The notes beneath the pieces were generated by a model. That model had not been told where the DNA came from, made no database searches, and was given only the letters and a program-made list of their open reading frames with translations. Both the position numbers and the translations under genes were made by a program. A stretch of DNA of 64,000 nt from Caldilineaceae bacterium (GTDB taxonomy: Bacteria > Chloroflexota > Anaerolineae > Caldilineales > Caldilineaceae): the NCBI GenBank assembly GCA_019637645.1, contig JAHBVH010000006.1:62001-126000 (forward strand), written 5' to 3'. How positions within the stretch are numbered: the stretch's first letter is position 1; each line of letters starts with the position of its first letter. Of the stretch, positions 53,780 through 62,784 are shown piece by piece.

Positions 53780-54281
53780 ACCCTAGCATGCTAGCCAGCG
53801 GCAACGTCCACCCAAGATGGATGGCACACTCTTCGCTGGAGAGATAGAAAAAGGCTCCCGCATTCGGTCAAGCCTGGGACTAGTCAGAACTGGTCCTGCC
53901 TTTCCGGAGAATACGAGAACCTTCATCGTCAGCACAAGCGGCGCTGTGCCGCCAACCGCTTCACCCGTATACCAACTGCTGTTATCGCAGCCATACAGCA
54001 GGACATATTCGCTACTGACCTATACCAATCAGGACAATGATTCTATTTAGAGCTTCTTTTAGATAGGCGTTACGCACCTGAACAAGACCGAATAGCTTTT
54101 CCGAACCTTGTCATCTGGTTGGCGCTGTGGTTTCCATAACCGCCAACGAAAGACGCTATCAGCGCTCTGGTCATACCAACTGCGTCGCGCCTATTAGATT
54201 AGTGCAATTCTAACCGGCAAATAGCCTAGCGTCAAACTCTCTCAATGCTCGTATGCTCAGCCAGGAGACAACCATCGTAAA
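53780..54281. other. Long intergenic stretch with a composite repeat
   Basis: About 500 nt between the histidine kinase start and the tRNA terminator. Positions 54069-54187 are a derived repeat element. The rest shows short ORFs without family-like features or ribosome-binding sites, so I call no gene. Confidence 0.6.
54069..54187. repeat. Composite repeat: nested element with inserted hairpin, copy C
   Basis: Left end GTTACGCACCTGAACAAGACC and right end TCATACCAACTGCGT match the 74-bp element. Between them, after CCGAACC, is an extra ~50-nt block with the stem GTTGGCG...CGCCAAC (54118-54124 and 54141-54147). The same block occurs at 60520-60615. Confidence 0.7.
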
Positions 54282-54324
54282 AATAAAGAAGCTTTGTCAA
54301 TCAGATTGACAAAGCTTCTTTATT
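54282..54324 (-). terminator. Terminator of tRNA-Pro
   Basis: Perfect 20-bp inverted repeat (54282-54301 and 54305-54324) with a 3-nt loop. Read on the minus strand it ends in TTTATTTTT, a good intrinsic terminator, 20 nt after the tRNA 3' end. Confidence 0.9.
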
Positions 54325-54343
54325 GGCCTATTGGCCATGCTGG

Positions 54344-54417
54344 TCGGGGCGAGAAGATTTGAACTTCCGACCCCTTCAACCCCATTGAAGTACGCTACCA
54401 AGCTGCGCTACGCCCCG
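54344..54417 (-). tRNA. tRNA-Pro (anticodon GGG)
   Basis: 74-nt cloverleaf on the minus strand. Acceptor CGGGGCG pairs with CGCCCCG, the D arm reads GCGCAGCTTGGTAGCG, and the anticodon stem CTTCA/TGAAG holds loop ATGGGGT with anticodon GGG, reading CCC/CCU. The T arm contains GTTCGAATC and the discriminator base is A. CCA is not encoded. No intron. Confidence 0.97.
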
Positions 54418-54581
54418 ACAGCACATGGTGCTTGTATCGCGCTCGTTTAACCAAACGCTTGACTCACCTCATGCAAGAAAGCATTATACAGGCAGCATGG
54501 CTTTCTGGCAAATTTCCGACCCACTTGACAACACACAAGAGCCATCTGCGGGCAGCTTTGCTCGCTTGTGGATCTCGCTTG

Positions 54582-55328
54582 CTAGCCAATGCTATCTGGG
54601 CGACCACCGATGGAGGGTGCAGCCATGATGCGTAGCTGTTGCGCGGTGGCCGTCGGGTACTCGGCTGGATCATAGTAGGTCGGAGCCCAGGAAGAATGGC
54701 CAGGGCTGAACTTGTAGAGCAAGGCGCGGCGTTCGTGCGCCGCGGTCCAGGGCATGGTACCGTGGATCAAAGCTTCGGTGAAGATCAGGGCATCGCCGGC
54801 TTCCACCGCGGGCTGCACGACATAGTGAGGACGCCGCTCGAACTTACGTACCTCGTCGGGCAAGTTGTCAGCAAAGTTGCTCTTATGGCTGCCTGGCACA
54901 CAAGCAAAGCCGCCATCGCCTTGGTTGGCAGGGGTGAGGAAGAAGGTGACAACCGTCAACCCATTGCGCATCACACCATCCCGGTAGCGATACCAGTGAT
55001 CGGCTTCCCCGCCACTATGGCCTTCGCCGCCATGGAGCCCACCAGCACGGCCCCCTTTGGTCATAAAGATACAGTAGTCGTGGTCAATACGAAATTTGGG
55101 GCCGACCAGTTCCAACAGGTAGGGCACGATCTTCGGGTGATCGATCAAGGCTTGGGCTGCTGGGCCCCACTTCGATACTTGGCTTTGCCGCCGGTCGGCT
55201 AATTCTTTTTTCGCGGTGAAGGCTTGATCGGCCAACGTATTCAGCGCCGCTACTTCGGCAGGAGTCAATACGTTTTTGATGACCATATAGCCTTCTAAGT
55301 CAAAGATGAACTTCTCTTCTGGTGTCAC
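54582..55328 (-). CDS. Phytanoyl-CoA dioxygenase (PhyH) family protein
   Basis: Fe(II)/2OG oxygenase of a PhyH branch rich in environmental bacteria. Typical parts are the N-terminal FDLEGYMVIKNVLTPAEVAALN, a GGRAGGLHGGEGHSGG region carrying the probable first His ligand, LTPANQGDGGFACVPGSHKSNF, and the distal His in EALIHGTMPW. The usual His-x-Asp pair is not obvious, unlike in the first PhyH gene of the window. GTG at 55328 is best: GGAG lies 8 nt upstream, whereas GTG 55337 would overlap it. Substrate unknown. Confidence 0.88.
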   Translation of the reverse strand: MTPEEKFIFDLEGYMVIKNVLTPAEVAALNTLADQAFTAKKELADRRQSQVSKWGPAAQALIDHPKIVPYLLELVGPKFRIDHDYCIFMTKGGRAGGLHGGEGHSGGEADHWYRYRDGVMRNGLTVVTFFLTPANQGDGGFACVPGSHKSNFADNLPDEVRKFERRPHYVVQPAVEAGDALIFTEALIHGTMPWTAAHERRALLYKFSPGHSSWAPTYYDPAEYPTATAQQLRIMAAPSIGGRPDSIG

Positions 55329-55395
55329 AACAAGCACTCCTTTGGGAATTAGAGAGGATAGAATAAACTGCTGCTCCCGTTACACGAACCGTCGC

Positions 55396-55902
55396 TTAGA
55401 CAAAGGAACGGCCAAAGTGTTCACGGTGGGCCACAGTCGCAAGGGGCTTTCGTTGTTTTTTGCCTTTGCCCACGCTCTGCACCGGATAGCCAAAGGGCAA
55501 AATTGCCAAGAGATCCATTTCCGCCGGGATGCCCAAGAGGGTCTTGACTTCGGCGAAGCCACCAAAGCCGACCCAATTTGAGCCAACTCCTTCGGCCCAC
55601 GCCGTCAGGATCATCGACTGGATGGCGCGGCTGGCATCCGAGAGGGCATAGGGAGACGGCTCGGTGATGACCGCAATCGCGAGCGGCGCTTGGGCAATGT
55701 AGCGGCCCGACGCAGCCAACGCGCCCAATTGCTGCAGGGTAGCGCGGTTTTCCACAACCAGAAAATGCCAGGGCTGGCGGTTCATACTGCTGCCCGTTAG
55801 CCAACCCGCTTCGACAATCCGCTGCACGAGGTCCGCTGGAATCGCTTTTTCTTGATAGGCGCGGACGGCCAAGACAGTGCGCACAGCATCATAAACTTCC
55901 AT
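55396..55902 (-). CDS. Nitroreductase family FMN-dependent oxidoreductase
   Basis: 168-residue flavoenzyme of the nitroreductase family. RAYQEKAIPADLVQRIVEAGWLTGSSMNRQPWHFLVV has the phosphate-binding Arg/Ser region, and LTAWAEGVGSNWVGFG the active-site segment, with the LAILPFGYP stretch near the end. GAGGAG lies 7 nt before ATG 55902. Reduces quinones or nitroaromatics in general; native substrate unknown. A palindrome separates it from the methyltransferase gene upstream. Confidence 0.9.
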   Translation of the reverse strand: MEVYDAVRTVLAVRAYQEKAIPADLVQRIVEAGWLTGSSMNRQPWHFLVVENRATLQQLGALAASGRYIAQAPLAIAVITEPSPYALSDASRAIQSMILTAWAEGVGSNWVGFGGFAEVKTLLGIPAEMDLLAILPFGYPVQSVGKGKKQRKPLATVAHREHFGRSFV

Positions 55903-55974
55903 GGGTTGTCTCCTCACGTTCAACAAATTTTTTATGTTGATTGCTATCACGATGGTTAGCGCTTACGGAAAGTG

Positions 55975-56007
55975 AGCCCGGACCGGTTTGGGAAGCCGGT
56001 CCGGGCT
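55975..56007. repeat. GC-rich palindrome, AGCCCGGACCGG arms
   Basis: 14-bp arms with a single mismatch and a 5-nt loop, directly after the methyltransferase stop (minus strand). It may end transcription. The GGTTTG centre is shared with the other palindromes. Confidence 0.7.
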
Positions 56008-56013
56008 TAGCGG

Positions 56014-56862
56014 CTACTTATAGGCCACCACACCAAAGGCTTGGGGGCGGCGTTCAATCCGTTGGAAACCGACCTCTTCCAGGCGGCGCATGACGCCACG
56101 GGTGATCGTCGCGCCCGATTTGCTGTCGGGGTTAGCGATATAGTGAAAAAGCCGTCCCCGCCGCGCCAAGACGCGGTAGAGCTCGCGGTAGAAATCCGCG
56201 CCATAGAGGTGACCAGCGAGGCTAAACATCGGCGGATCGTGGATAATCCGATCAAAGCTGGCATCGGGAAAAGTACGGATCACATCATCGCTGTCGCCAA
56301 TCCGCTGTTCGATCTTGGGATTGTCAAAGAGGGCCTGTGACCAGGGATTGCAGCGCGCTACCTCGAGCACCGCCGGATCAAACTCGACGGTTATCACGTG
56401 GTCGGCGGTTTTGGCGGCTTGGATCGCGGTGTAGCCCAAACCAGTGGTGGTATCCAGAACACGCCCGGTCAGGGGCTTTACCGTGCTTACTTTGGCCAAG
56501 GTATCTTGATGGGGATCACTCTCTTTGATCCGGTGCATGGAAATGCCTGAGATCAGCAGGGTTGGGGCGCTAGCCGTTGGGTAGAGGCTATAGTGACGAT
56601 TGTTCTCCTCGGAAAAGCGCTGGATCTTCTCGGCTTCCCCGGCTTCGATGAGAAAGCAGCTATTTTCATCGTCGGCAAGCACCGCAATCGTGGGCCAGGG
56701 TAGGCATTGCGCCCCTGGCAGGTGAACACCGCTTTCGTCCCACGTTACCGGGATTTGGGACAACGTCAAATCGAGCGAGACCAACGGGGTAGCTTCGCCA
56801 GCCTGGCGAGCAGCCAATAACGACTGTGCTTGAAAATGGGAGAGCACAATGGGTGAAGTCAT
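56014..56862 (-). CDS. Archaeal-type class I SAM methyltransferase (COG2521-like)
   Basis: 282-residue Rossmann methyltransferase. The C-terminal domain (~125-280) has the SAM loop [37 protein letters not shown], the [10 protein letters not shown] catalytic-like motif (DPP) and RLFHYIANP. These match the COG2521 pattern, best known in archaea. The N-terminal part carries a [12 protein letters not shown] segment also seen there. It starts 15 nt after the DUF3754 gene's stop, so the two are linked. Target unknown, possibly RNA. Confidence 0.8.
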   Translation of the reverse strand: MTSPIVLSHFQAQSLLAARQAGEATPLVSLDLTLSQIPVTWDESGVHLPGAQCLPWPTIAVLADDENSCFLIEAGEAEKIQRFSEENNRHYSLYPTASAPTLLISGISMHRIKESDPHQDTLAKVSTVKPLTGRVLDTTTGLGYTAIQAAKTADHVITVEFDPAVLEVARCNPWSQALFDNPKIEQRIGDSDDVIRTFPDASFDRIIHDPPMFSLAGHLYGADFYRELYRVLARRGRLFHYIANPDSKSGATITRGVMRRLEEVGFQRIERRPQAFGVVAYK

Positions 56863-56877
56863 AGCACAATAATCGAT

Positions 56878-58191
56878 CTAGGCATACTGAAACGCCCCGT
56901 CCCACAATTCATCCAACAGGCATTTTGCTTCCAGCAATGTAAGCGGATAGCAGTATCCTTGTTCATCAACATGGACCAATGCCCGCTCGCCATGATCGCC
57001 GTTGAGGCTCCGTACCTCTTGCATACGTTGAATCGTCCGTTCGATGTCAAAATTGATGGCAGGGCCTTTCTGCTGGGCCAACCAGCCTTCAATGGTAGCA
57101 TCCAACTGCCCAGCCGTCAATTTCCTGGATTGGGTCAAGAGATGATAGTAGACCAAAATAATCTCTTTGCACTCTTCCTCTTCAGCGGCATCAACGACGG
57201 TGTGAAAGACACTGGTGTTATTAGCCATATTTTTGAAAAAGAGGGTATCCATCACATCTTTCATATACTTCATACGCCGATTTTGGTAGCCAGAGTATTG
57301 TTTGAACGCAAAACCACCGAGCGCCACCGAGAGGGAAAAGAAGGCAAAGAGGACAGGCGTAAAATCTCGGATCTGCTCTTCGTGCACACCGATCCAGCGG
57401 ACGTAGCTCGGCCCTAAGGTCAGCAAGAGGACCAAGCCGAGCACCAAAATTAAACTAGAGGACATTTTGTAGATGATCGAAATCCCCGCGCCGATGGCAG
57501 GCAAGACAAAGAGCAGGCGGTCGATCAGGTTCATGTTGAGCTGTACATTGGGAAAAAGCAGCTCTAGATCATATTTCGGGATGTTTTTATAGAGGTAGAG
57601 ATACATGAGCCCTGGCGTGAAATTGAGCTTATCCACCTTCCGTTTCTGCTCATGGAAATAGTTGGCATCTTTGAATTTAATGCCCAATACCACATTGGAG
57701 AAGACCGCGGTCTGAATCTTGCGCTTCCACACATAGAAACGGGTGAACGCTAGCTCGGTTGGCCGCGCCCCACGATAATAGAAAACCACCTGATCAAAAT
57801 CGTTAAAATCAACTTCGGTCTTGAGGTCGATGAGCGCAGAATTGGCAATCGCTTCATGAATAGCGATATCATCCAGTTCGCGATAATTGGCGCACGACAA
57901 CGTGTAGCGCAACGAATCGACAAAGCGATCAACCTTGATCTCACTGGCAACAACCGTGGGCAACGCGGCCACATTGCGCTCATTGTCGGGGTCAAAGGGT
58001 GCGTAATTAACTTTGAGCGTTTCTAAATGTTTGTGGAAATAGAAGTTGTAATAAGCCGAGAGCAATTCACAAAAAGCCCGAAATTTAGGGACTTCTTCAT
58101 CGGCCAGTTTGCCATCCGCAAGGCAGAGATCAATCAATTCTTCACGGGTATAGGGAATAAACGACTCGCTATCGGTTGTCGTCGCAGTCAT
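56878..58191 (-). CDS. DUF3754/TMEM143 family membrane protein
   Basis: 437 residues with two hydrophobic helices near 250-275 and 290-310. The soluble N-terminal part has a conserved-looking KDANYFHEQKRKVDKLNFTPGLMYLYLYKNIPKYDLELLFPN region. After the helices come FKQYSGYQNRRMKYMKDVMDTLFFKNMANNTSVFH and DAAEEEECKEIILVYYHLL, which are the DUF3754 hallmarks shared with the mitochondrial protein TMEM143. Function unknown. First gene of a unit with the methyltransferase. Confidence 0.85.
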   Translation of the reverse strand: MTATTTDSESFIPYTREELIDLCLADGKLADEEVPKFRAFCELLSAYYNFYFHKHLETLKVNYAPFDPDNERNVAALPTVVASEIKVDRFVDSLRYTLSCANYRELDDIAIHEAIANSALIDLKTEVDFNDFDQVVFYYRGARPTELAFTRFYVWKRKIQTAVFSNVVLGIKFKDANYFHEQKRKVDKLNFTPGLMYLYLYKNIPKYDLELLFPNVQLNMNLIDRLLFVLPAIGAGISIIYKMSSSLILVLGLVLLLTLGPSYVRWIGVHEEQIRDFTPVLFAFFSLSVALGGFAFKQYSGYQNRRMKYMKDVMDTLFFKNMANNTSVFHTVVDAAEEEECKEIILVYYHLLTQSRKLTAGQLDATIEGWLAQQKGPAINFDIERTIQRMQEVRSLNGDHGERALVHVDEQGYCYPLTLLEAKCLLDELWDGAFQYA

Positions 58192-58453
58192 GCCACCAAT
58201 CCTTTACTACTCTGTCTAAAAAGAACTCTGTCTAAAAAGAAAGGGGTAGTGCCTTGTTGCTAGCATTGTTCCTTTGCCAACAGGGGAGAGTCACTGTACG
58301 CGCCAAATTTTAGGCGTATCACAAGCGGCGCGGGCAGTGCGTGTCACCGCGATCTAAACAGCGTTCGAGAGCAACGCAAGTGGCTTATCGCTGTCACTGA
58401 TCATTATCCGGTAAGTCTACCAGAAAGTGACCTACCTTGTGCTTACGATTGGC

Positions 58454-59422
58454 CTACAATTTTAGCATATTGTCTACCAGATCGGAGATTTGTTGGGGAT
58501 GGAGAAACGCGGGGCGCGCGCGACCTTGTTGCGTGTCACAGGTGAGAACGGCTGTCCGCCAGGCGAGGGGGATAGAAGCGGCACCGTCCGCGGCACCGAT
58601 CAGCCCCCCCACAATACAAGCATTGGTGTCGGTATCACCACCACCAGCAAGGGTTTCGCGCACAGCCGCGACATAATCCGTCCCGAGCAATAGATGGCGA
58701 AAAGCATGGGTAAAGCCAATGCGGACAAAGCCAATCTGGGGTTCGTAGGGGAGCAGCAGATTTTGGGCAGCATCGGCGAGCCAACCTTGCACTTCAGTAT
58801 TGGCCGCCGTGCGTGCCCATGCTTGCGCCGCACGAAATGCGCCGTGCCGATCACCACGGTGGTTCAACAAATGGGCAATGGCAATGACATAGCAGACTAC
58901 GGCTTGCCAACAGCTTGGGTTAGGGTGAGAGAGACAAGAGTCCTGACGTGCGTAATCGGCCAATTCGGCGACAGGCCGCGCATGGCCCCATACACCCAAT
59001 GGCGCAGCGCGCATTAGGCTACCATTGGACTTGGATTCCAAACAGAAACGCGCCGCGGCTTGGGTCATGGTGGCGGCATAGCTGGGCTCCGCGCGGCCTG
59101 CCCCCAGCGAACGACTGGTCGTCATCCCAATATCAAAGGGCGGTGACGCGATCCAAGCGGCGTAGCAACGTGCAATCGCCTCAAGATCAAACGTTGCGCT
59201 GGATGCCAATGCCTGGGCTAAACAGAGCATCAGCTCGCCATCGTCGGTAATCTGCCCTGGTGCCACCCCCCACACGCCGCCCCCCGGCATGGTTAACGCC
59301 CGCTGCACTTGTTCCGACGTCAGTGGCTGGTCCATAAATTCAAGCACTGCGCCAGCAGCATCGCCGACACACGCACCTAGCAATGCCCCAAGGGCCGCGT
59401 CGGCCAAGCTTTGTACGCCCAT
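58454..59422 (-). CDS. ADP-ribosylglycohydrolase family protein
   Basis: ~320-residue all-helical hydrolase of the ARH/DraG family, which removes ADP-ribose from proteins or related molecules. Metal-site residues are in LLGACVGDAAGAVLEF, ITDDGELML (Thr-Asp-Asp), and AGGGDTDTNACIVGGLIGAADG (Asp-Thr-Asp). ATG 59422 is chosen, preceded by GGAGAGG; a GTG lies just upstream. No ADP-ribosyltransferase gene is seen nearby. About 260 nt upstream of the DUF3754 gene lack features. Confidence 0.9.
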   Translation of the reverse strand: MGVQSLADAALGALLGACVGDAAGAVLEFMDQPLTSEQVQRALTMPGGGVWGVAPGQITDDGELMLCLAQALASSATFDLEAIARCYAAWIASPPFDIGMTTSRSLGAGRAEPSYAATMTQAAARFCLESKSNGSLMRAAPLGVWGHARPVAELADYARQDSCLSHPNPSCWQAVVCYVIAIAHLLNHRGDRHGAFRAAQAWARTAANTEVQGWLADAAQNLLLPYEPQIGFVRIGFTHAFRHLLLGTDYVAAVRETLAGGGDTDTNACIVGGLIGAADGAASIPLAWRTAVLTCDTQQGRARPAFLHPQQISDLVDNMLKL

Positions 59423-59621
59423 CACCACACCTCTCCTCTTCTGCTAAACCTTCAAATCTATCGCTAGACCACACCACCGGTCGGGCCGACAACCGCGTTG
59501 TTCAGCCTACGTTCGGCCATCTGATGATAGTGGCGTCGAGTGTACAATGTTCACCTATCCCTGTCAAGCAGATTAGGCCCATGTACGCTAAAGGGATAGG
59601 GGCCGCCCTGACGTAGGCCAC

Positions 59622-60485
59622 CTACTCATTCGGCCAGAATGATGCAGGTAGGGGTGCTGTATAGTGGCGTAGTGGATAATCGGCGTGGGCGGGTAAGGTT
59701 AGCTGATGGGCATGGAGCAGAAGCCGTTCGGCGCTGGTCAGCTTGCCATAGAGGCGATCACCAAGAATAGGCGCGCCGAGATGAGCAAGGTGGACGCGCA
59801 GTTGGTGAGTGCGCCCCGTCTCTGGCCAGAGGCGTACCAACTGCCGCGCCGGATCTTCCGCCACAACAGCATACCGAGTCCGCGCTGTCTTGCCGCCCCG
59901 CGTCACGACAACCATTTGGTCGCGACGGGTGGGATGGGTGTCGAGGCGCGCGTCGATGACCCCGGTTGCGGCCAGTTGGTTGGGCTTGGCAACCACGGCG
60001 AGATATTCTTTCTGAACTAAGCTCGCTTGGAAGGCATGAGCCAAATATTGGTTGATTGGTCCAGGCCGGGTCAAGAGGATTACGCCGGAAGTATCGCGAT
60101 CCAGGCGGTGAAAGAGGATCAGCGGGCCAAAGCGGGCCTTGGCAAGGTCAAGCAGATTGGCGGCCTCGCGCCGCGTTGGGGATTCGGCCAACAGCCCCGC
60201 GGGCTTGTTGACCACAATAAACGCCGCTTCCTGCGTGATCAACCACGCTTCTGCAAATTGAGTAGCAGGTTGGGGTTTGGCCGCAGGCGGCTGGAGAATT
60301 TCCAAACGGTCGCCATTGTGAACTTGCCACGAGGCCAACCAGACAGGCTGCCCATTGACACGCACCTGCTTGGCACTGATCAACTGCTGGACGGCCTGCC
60401 GCCCCCATTCCGGGAAACGGTCGCGCAGCACGCGATCAAGCCGGGTAGGTTGTGTCAAACCATTCACTGCAAAGGTCGGCTTCAC
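59622..60485 (-). CDS. RluA family pseudouridine synthase
   Basis: ~287-residue RNA pseudouridine synthase. An S4 domain (~10-70: RLDRVLRDRFPEWGRQAVQQLIS, KQVRVNGQPV) precedes the catalytic domain with HRLDRDTSGVILL, where the Asp is the nucleophile, and ETGRTHQLRVHLAHLGAPILGD. GTG 60485 is chosen because the longer reading runs into repeat copy D. Target site (23S rRNA or tRNA) is not decided by sequence alone. Confidence 0.92.
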   Translation of the reverse strand: MKPTFAVNGLTQPTRLDRVLRDRFPEWGRQAVQQLISAKQVRVNGQPVWLASWQVHNGDRLEILQPPAAKPQPATQFAEAWLITQEAAFIVVNKPAGLLAESPTRREAANLLDLAKARFGPLILFHRLDRDTSGVILLTRPGPINQYLAHAFQASLVQKEYLAVVAKPNQLAATGVIDARLDTHPTRRDQMVVVTRGGKTARTRYAVVAEDPARQLVRLWPETGRTHQLRVHLAHLGAPILGDRLYGKLTSAERLLLHAHQLTLPAHADYPLRHYTAPLPASFWPNE

Positions 60486-60519
60486 GCGATGACCACCATG
60501 CCTTTTGATACGAATAAAA

Positions 60520-60615
60520 GTTACACGAACCAGACCTAACAGGTTTTCCAAACCTTGTATCCCGTTGGCTCTGTGGTCCCCACAACCGCCAACGAAAGAC
60601 TCTGTCAGGTCTTTG
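60520..60615. repeat. Composite repeat: nested element with inserted hairpin, copy D
   Basis: Contains GACCTAACAGGTTTTCC, then an extra block with stem GTTGGC...GCCAAC (60564-60569 and 60588-60593) enclosing TGTGG-tcc-CCACA, then CTGTCAGGTCTTTG. The block is shared with 54069-54187 but absent from copies A and B. The right end is not intact. Confidence 0.65.
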
Positions 60616-60682
60616 ACGACAGGCCAAGCTTTATAGGTCAGCCTTACTTACTCACGGTACGCAGTAGGCGCTGCCAGCGGAT

Positions 60683-60729
60683 TGCCGGAACGGATTGAAC
60701 GGACACCCTTATTAAAATCCGTTCCGGCA
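60683..60729. repeat. Inverted repeat TGCCGGAACGGATT
   Basis: Perfect 14-bp arms (60683-60696 and 60716-60729) with a 19-nt loop, in the 344-nt gap between the pseudouridine synthase and RNHCP genes. Part of this word (GGATT/AATCC) recurs near 60750-60775. No gene in the gap. Confidence 0.7.
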
Positions 60730-60829
60730 GGGAGGAATCGCGCGGATTGATGCCAAGGTGATTGGCTCAATCCGTTCGCCAAATTCGTTGACAGGCTGTT
60801 TTAGCGCTCGCCACGTTAACATGAGTGAC

Positions 60830-61153
60830 TTAATCGGCTTTGCCCTGCTGCATCAGTTGCAGAATCAGCTCAAAATTATCGGGCTGCACGGTCTGTTCGG
60901 CAATACGGTTTACACTACAAACGCCACAACGACGACAGCAAAAGACGAGTTGATAGCCCTTGCGGCCCTTGCGCAAGCGAATGGGGTCCATTAAGCCACG
61001 GCAGGGGTTGCGCCGATCTCCGGGCAGTCGATCTACATGCTTGGAACGCAGACAAAAGGGACAATGATTCCGATAACTCCCGTTCGTTACAGGCTGAACG
61101 AACTGCTGACAATGTTCACAACAAAATTCTCGGTTTTCTGTATGGCGACTCAT
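60830..61153 (-). CDS. RNHCP domain protein
   Basis: 107-residue protein of the RNHCP family: FCCEHCQQFV, then SYRNHCPFCLRSKHVD and FCCRRCGVCSVNR, giving three Cys pairs and a His, so probably two zinc sites. The family is small and of unknown function, possibly binding nucleic acid. AAGGAG lies 8 nt before the ATG at 61153; the longer reading to 61327 is a chance extension. Upstream about 380 nt (61154-61537) hold nothing recognised. Confidence 0.9.
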   Translation of the reverse strand: MSRHTENREFCCEHCQQFVQPVTNGSYRNHCPFCLRSKHVDRLPGDRRNPCRGLMDPIRLRKGRKGYQLVFCCRRCGVCSVNRIAEQTVQPDNFELILQLMQQGKAD

Positions 61154-61537
61154 CACCTGCTCTCCTTCTCTTCGGGTTAATGAAAGAGTAAGGAGGCAGG
61201 GGATACGTTTTTTCTTTCCCAGAGGGGGCCAGTATTCTTCCCCGTAGGATTCCAGGCTTGAGCCGACTAGCGGCCGATTCACTGCCGTTCCTTTAGGGTC
61301 AGCAGTTACTTCCGATTCCAGCTTCATCAGGGCCTATTGCATCCCTGAATCCGAACCAAGGCCGGCTTTGTGAATTTGTACCGGCCACTGTAGGACAGGA
61401 GCCCCACCCTCCATCGGTAGGCGTATGTCGCGTCGCACTGGCATTGGCGTCGTGCCCTGTCAGCAGGGATGAGTCGATTCCACGACGAAGCGTTTCATTA
61501 TTTTTCCTTCTTATACAAGCTTATACCAGTTGGCTGA

Positions 61538-62737
61538 TCAAACTGTCTCTAAGACTGCCGCAATGGCTTCGCAGAGGTAGTCCATATTGCTGGCGGTCAT
61601 CCCGGCCACGCTGATCCGCCCACTGCCGACGATATAGACGCCGAACTGTTCGCGCAGGGCTTTGACATGATCGGGCGTGAGGCCAGAAAACGAGAACATC
61701 CCCCGCTGGCGCGCAATAAAAGAGAAGTCTTGCTTGACCCCTTTCTCATTGAGCGTCTCGACAAAGAGATGACGCATTTGGTTAATGCGGTCGCGCATCT
61801 CTGTCACTTCGGCTTCCCATTGGGCGCGCAAGGCGGGATCGCGCAGAATGGTCGTGACAATGGCCGCGCCGTGGGCGGGGGGATTGGAATAGTTGGCGCG
61901 GATCGCCAGCTTGATGTGGCCGAGCGCCAGCTCTGCCGCGGCGGGCGTGTTGGCAACCACGGTCAGCGCGCCCAGCCGCTCATTGTAGAGGCCAAAGTTT
62001 TTGGAAAAAGAGCTGGCAATCAACACTTCTTGCCCCGGCTGACAGATGGCGCGCATCCCAGCAGCATCTTCGGCCAAACCATCACCAAAGCCTTGATAGG
62101 CAAAGTCCACGAGGGGCAAGAGTTTGCGTTCGGCCACCACCACCGCGATCTGCTGCCATTGGTCGAGCGTCAGGTCCGCACCGGTGGGGTTATGGCAGCA
62201 ACCATGCAGCAGCACCACATCGCCAGCCGGGAGTTCGCGGAGCTTAGCCAACATGGCAGCGAACTTAATGCCATTGGCGGCAGGGTCAAAGTAGGGATAG
62301 GTACCGACCTCTAAACCAGCCGCTTTGAAGATACTCGGATGGTTGGGCCAAGTTGGGTCGCTCAACCAGACGCGCGCGGTGGGGAACATACGCGCAATAA
62401 AGTCCGCCGCCACCCGCAAGGCACCGGTGCCACCCGGCGCTTGGGCGGTCACCGAGCGCGTGCTAGTGATGATCTCGTGGGTTGGGCCGAAGAGCAGCTC
62501 TTGCACAGCGGCGGCATATTCGGGTGAACCATCAATACTCAGATAGTTCTTGGTATTCTCATTTTGAAAAATGCGTTCCTCCGCCTGTTTCACAGAGGCC
62601 AATACGGGCGTCCGGCCTTGGGCATCTTTGTAGATCCCTACCCCCAAGTTGATCTTCTTGGGATTGGGATCTTTCTTAAAGGCTTCGGTCAAACCTAGAA
62701 TTGCATCGGGCGGGGCAGGTGTAAAATTTTCAAACAT
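61538..62737 (-). CDS. Aspartate aminotransferase, class Ib-like
   Basis: PLP-dependent transaminase (aspartate/aromatic amino acids) with the same segments and order as E. coli AspC: starts [16 protein letters not shown], then [61 protein letters not shown] (the Lys binds PLP) and the C-terminal [13 protein letters not shown]. Length 399. ATG at 62737 begins exactly where AspC does. It is unusual for this phylum, where class I-gamma forms might be expected. It lies 47 nt after the deaminase gene. Confidence 0.93.
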   Translation of the reverse strand: MFENFTPAPPDAILGLTEAFKKDPNPKKINLGVGIYKDAQGRTPVLASVKQAEERIFQNENTKNYLSIDGSPEYAAAVQELLFGPTHEIITSTRSVTAQAPGGTGALRVAADFIARMFPTARVWLSDPTWPNHPSIFKAAGLEVGTYPYFDPAANGIKFAAMLAKLRELPAGDVVLLHGCCHNPTGADLTLDQWQQIAVVVAERKLLPLVDFAYQGFGDGLAEDAAGMRAICQPGQEVLIASSFSKNFGLYNERLGALTVVANTPAAAELALGHIKLAIRANYSNPPAHGAAIVTTILRDPALRAQWEAEVTEMRDRINQMRHLFVETLNEKGVKQDFSFIARQRGMFSFSGLTPDHVKALREQFGVYIVGSGRISVAGMTASNMDYLCEAIAAVLETV

Positions 62738-62784
62738 AGATGTCGCTCTTTCTAGAACCACGGATAAAAAAGATGACTGAGTAC

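Noticed and set aside
53817..54050. 77-codon open frame downstream of nothing on the plus strand
   Set aside because: No ribosome-binding site, no recognisable motif, and lies in a region of decayed repeats.
54418..54635. Short open frames between the tRNA and the PhyH gene
   Set aside because: They start within or beside the tRNA and overlap the PhyH 3' end; no supporting features.
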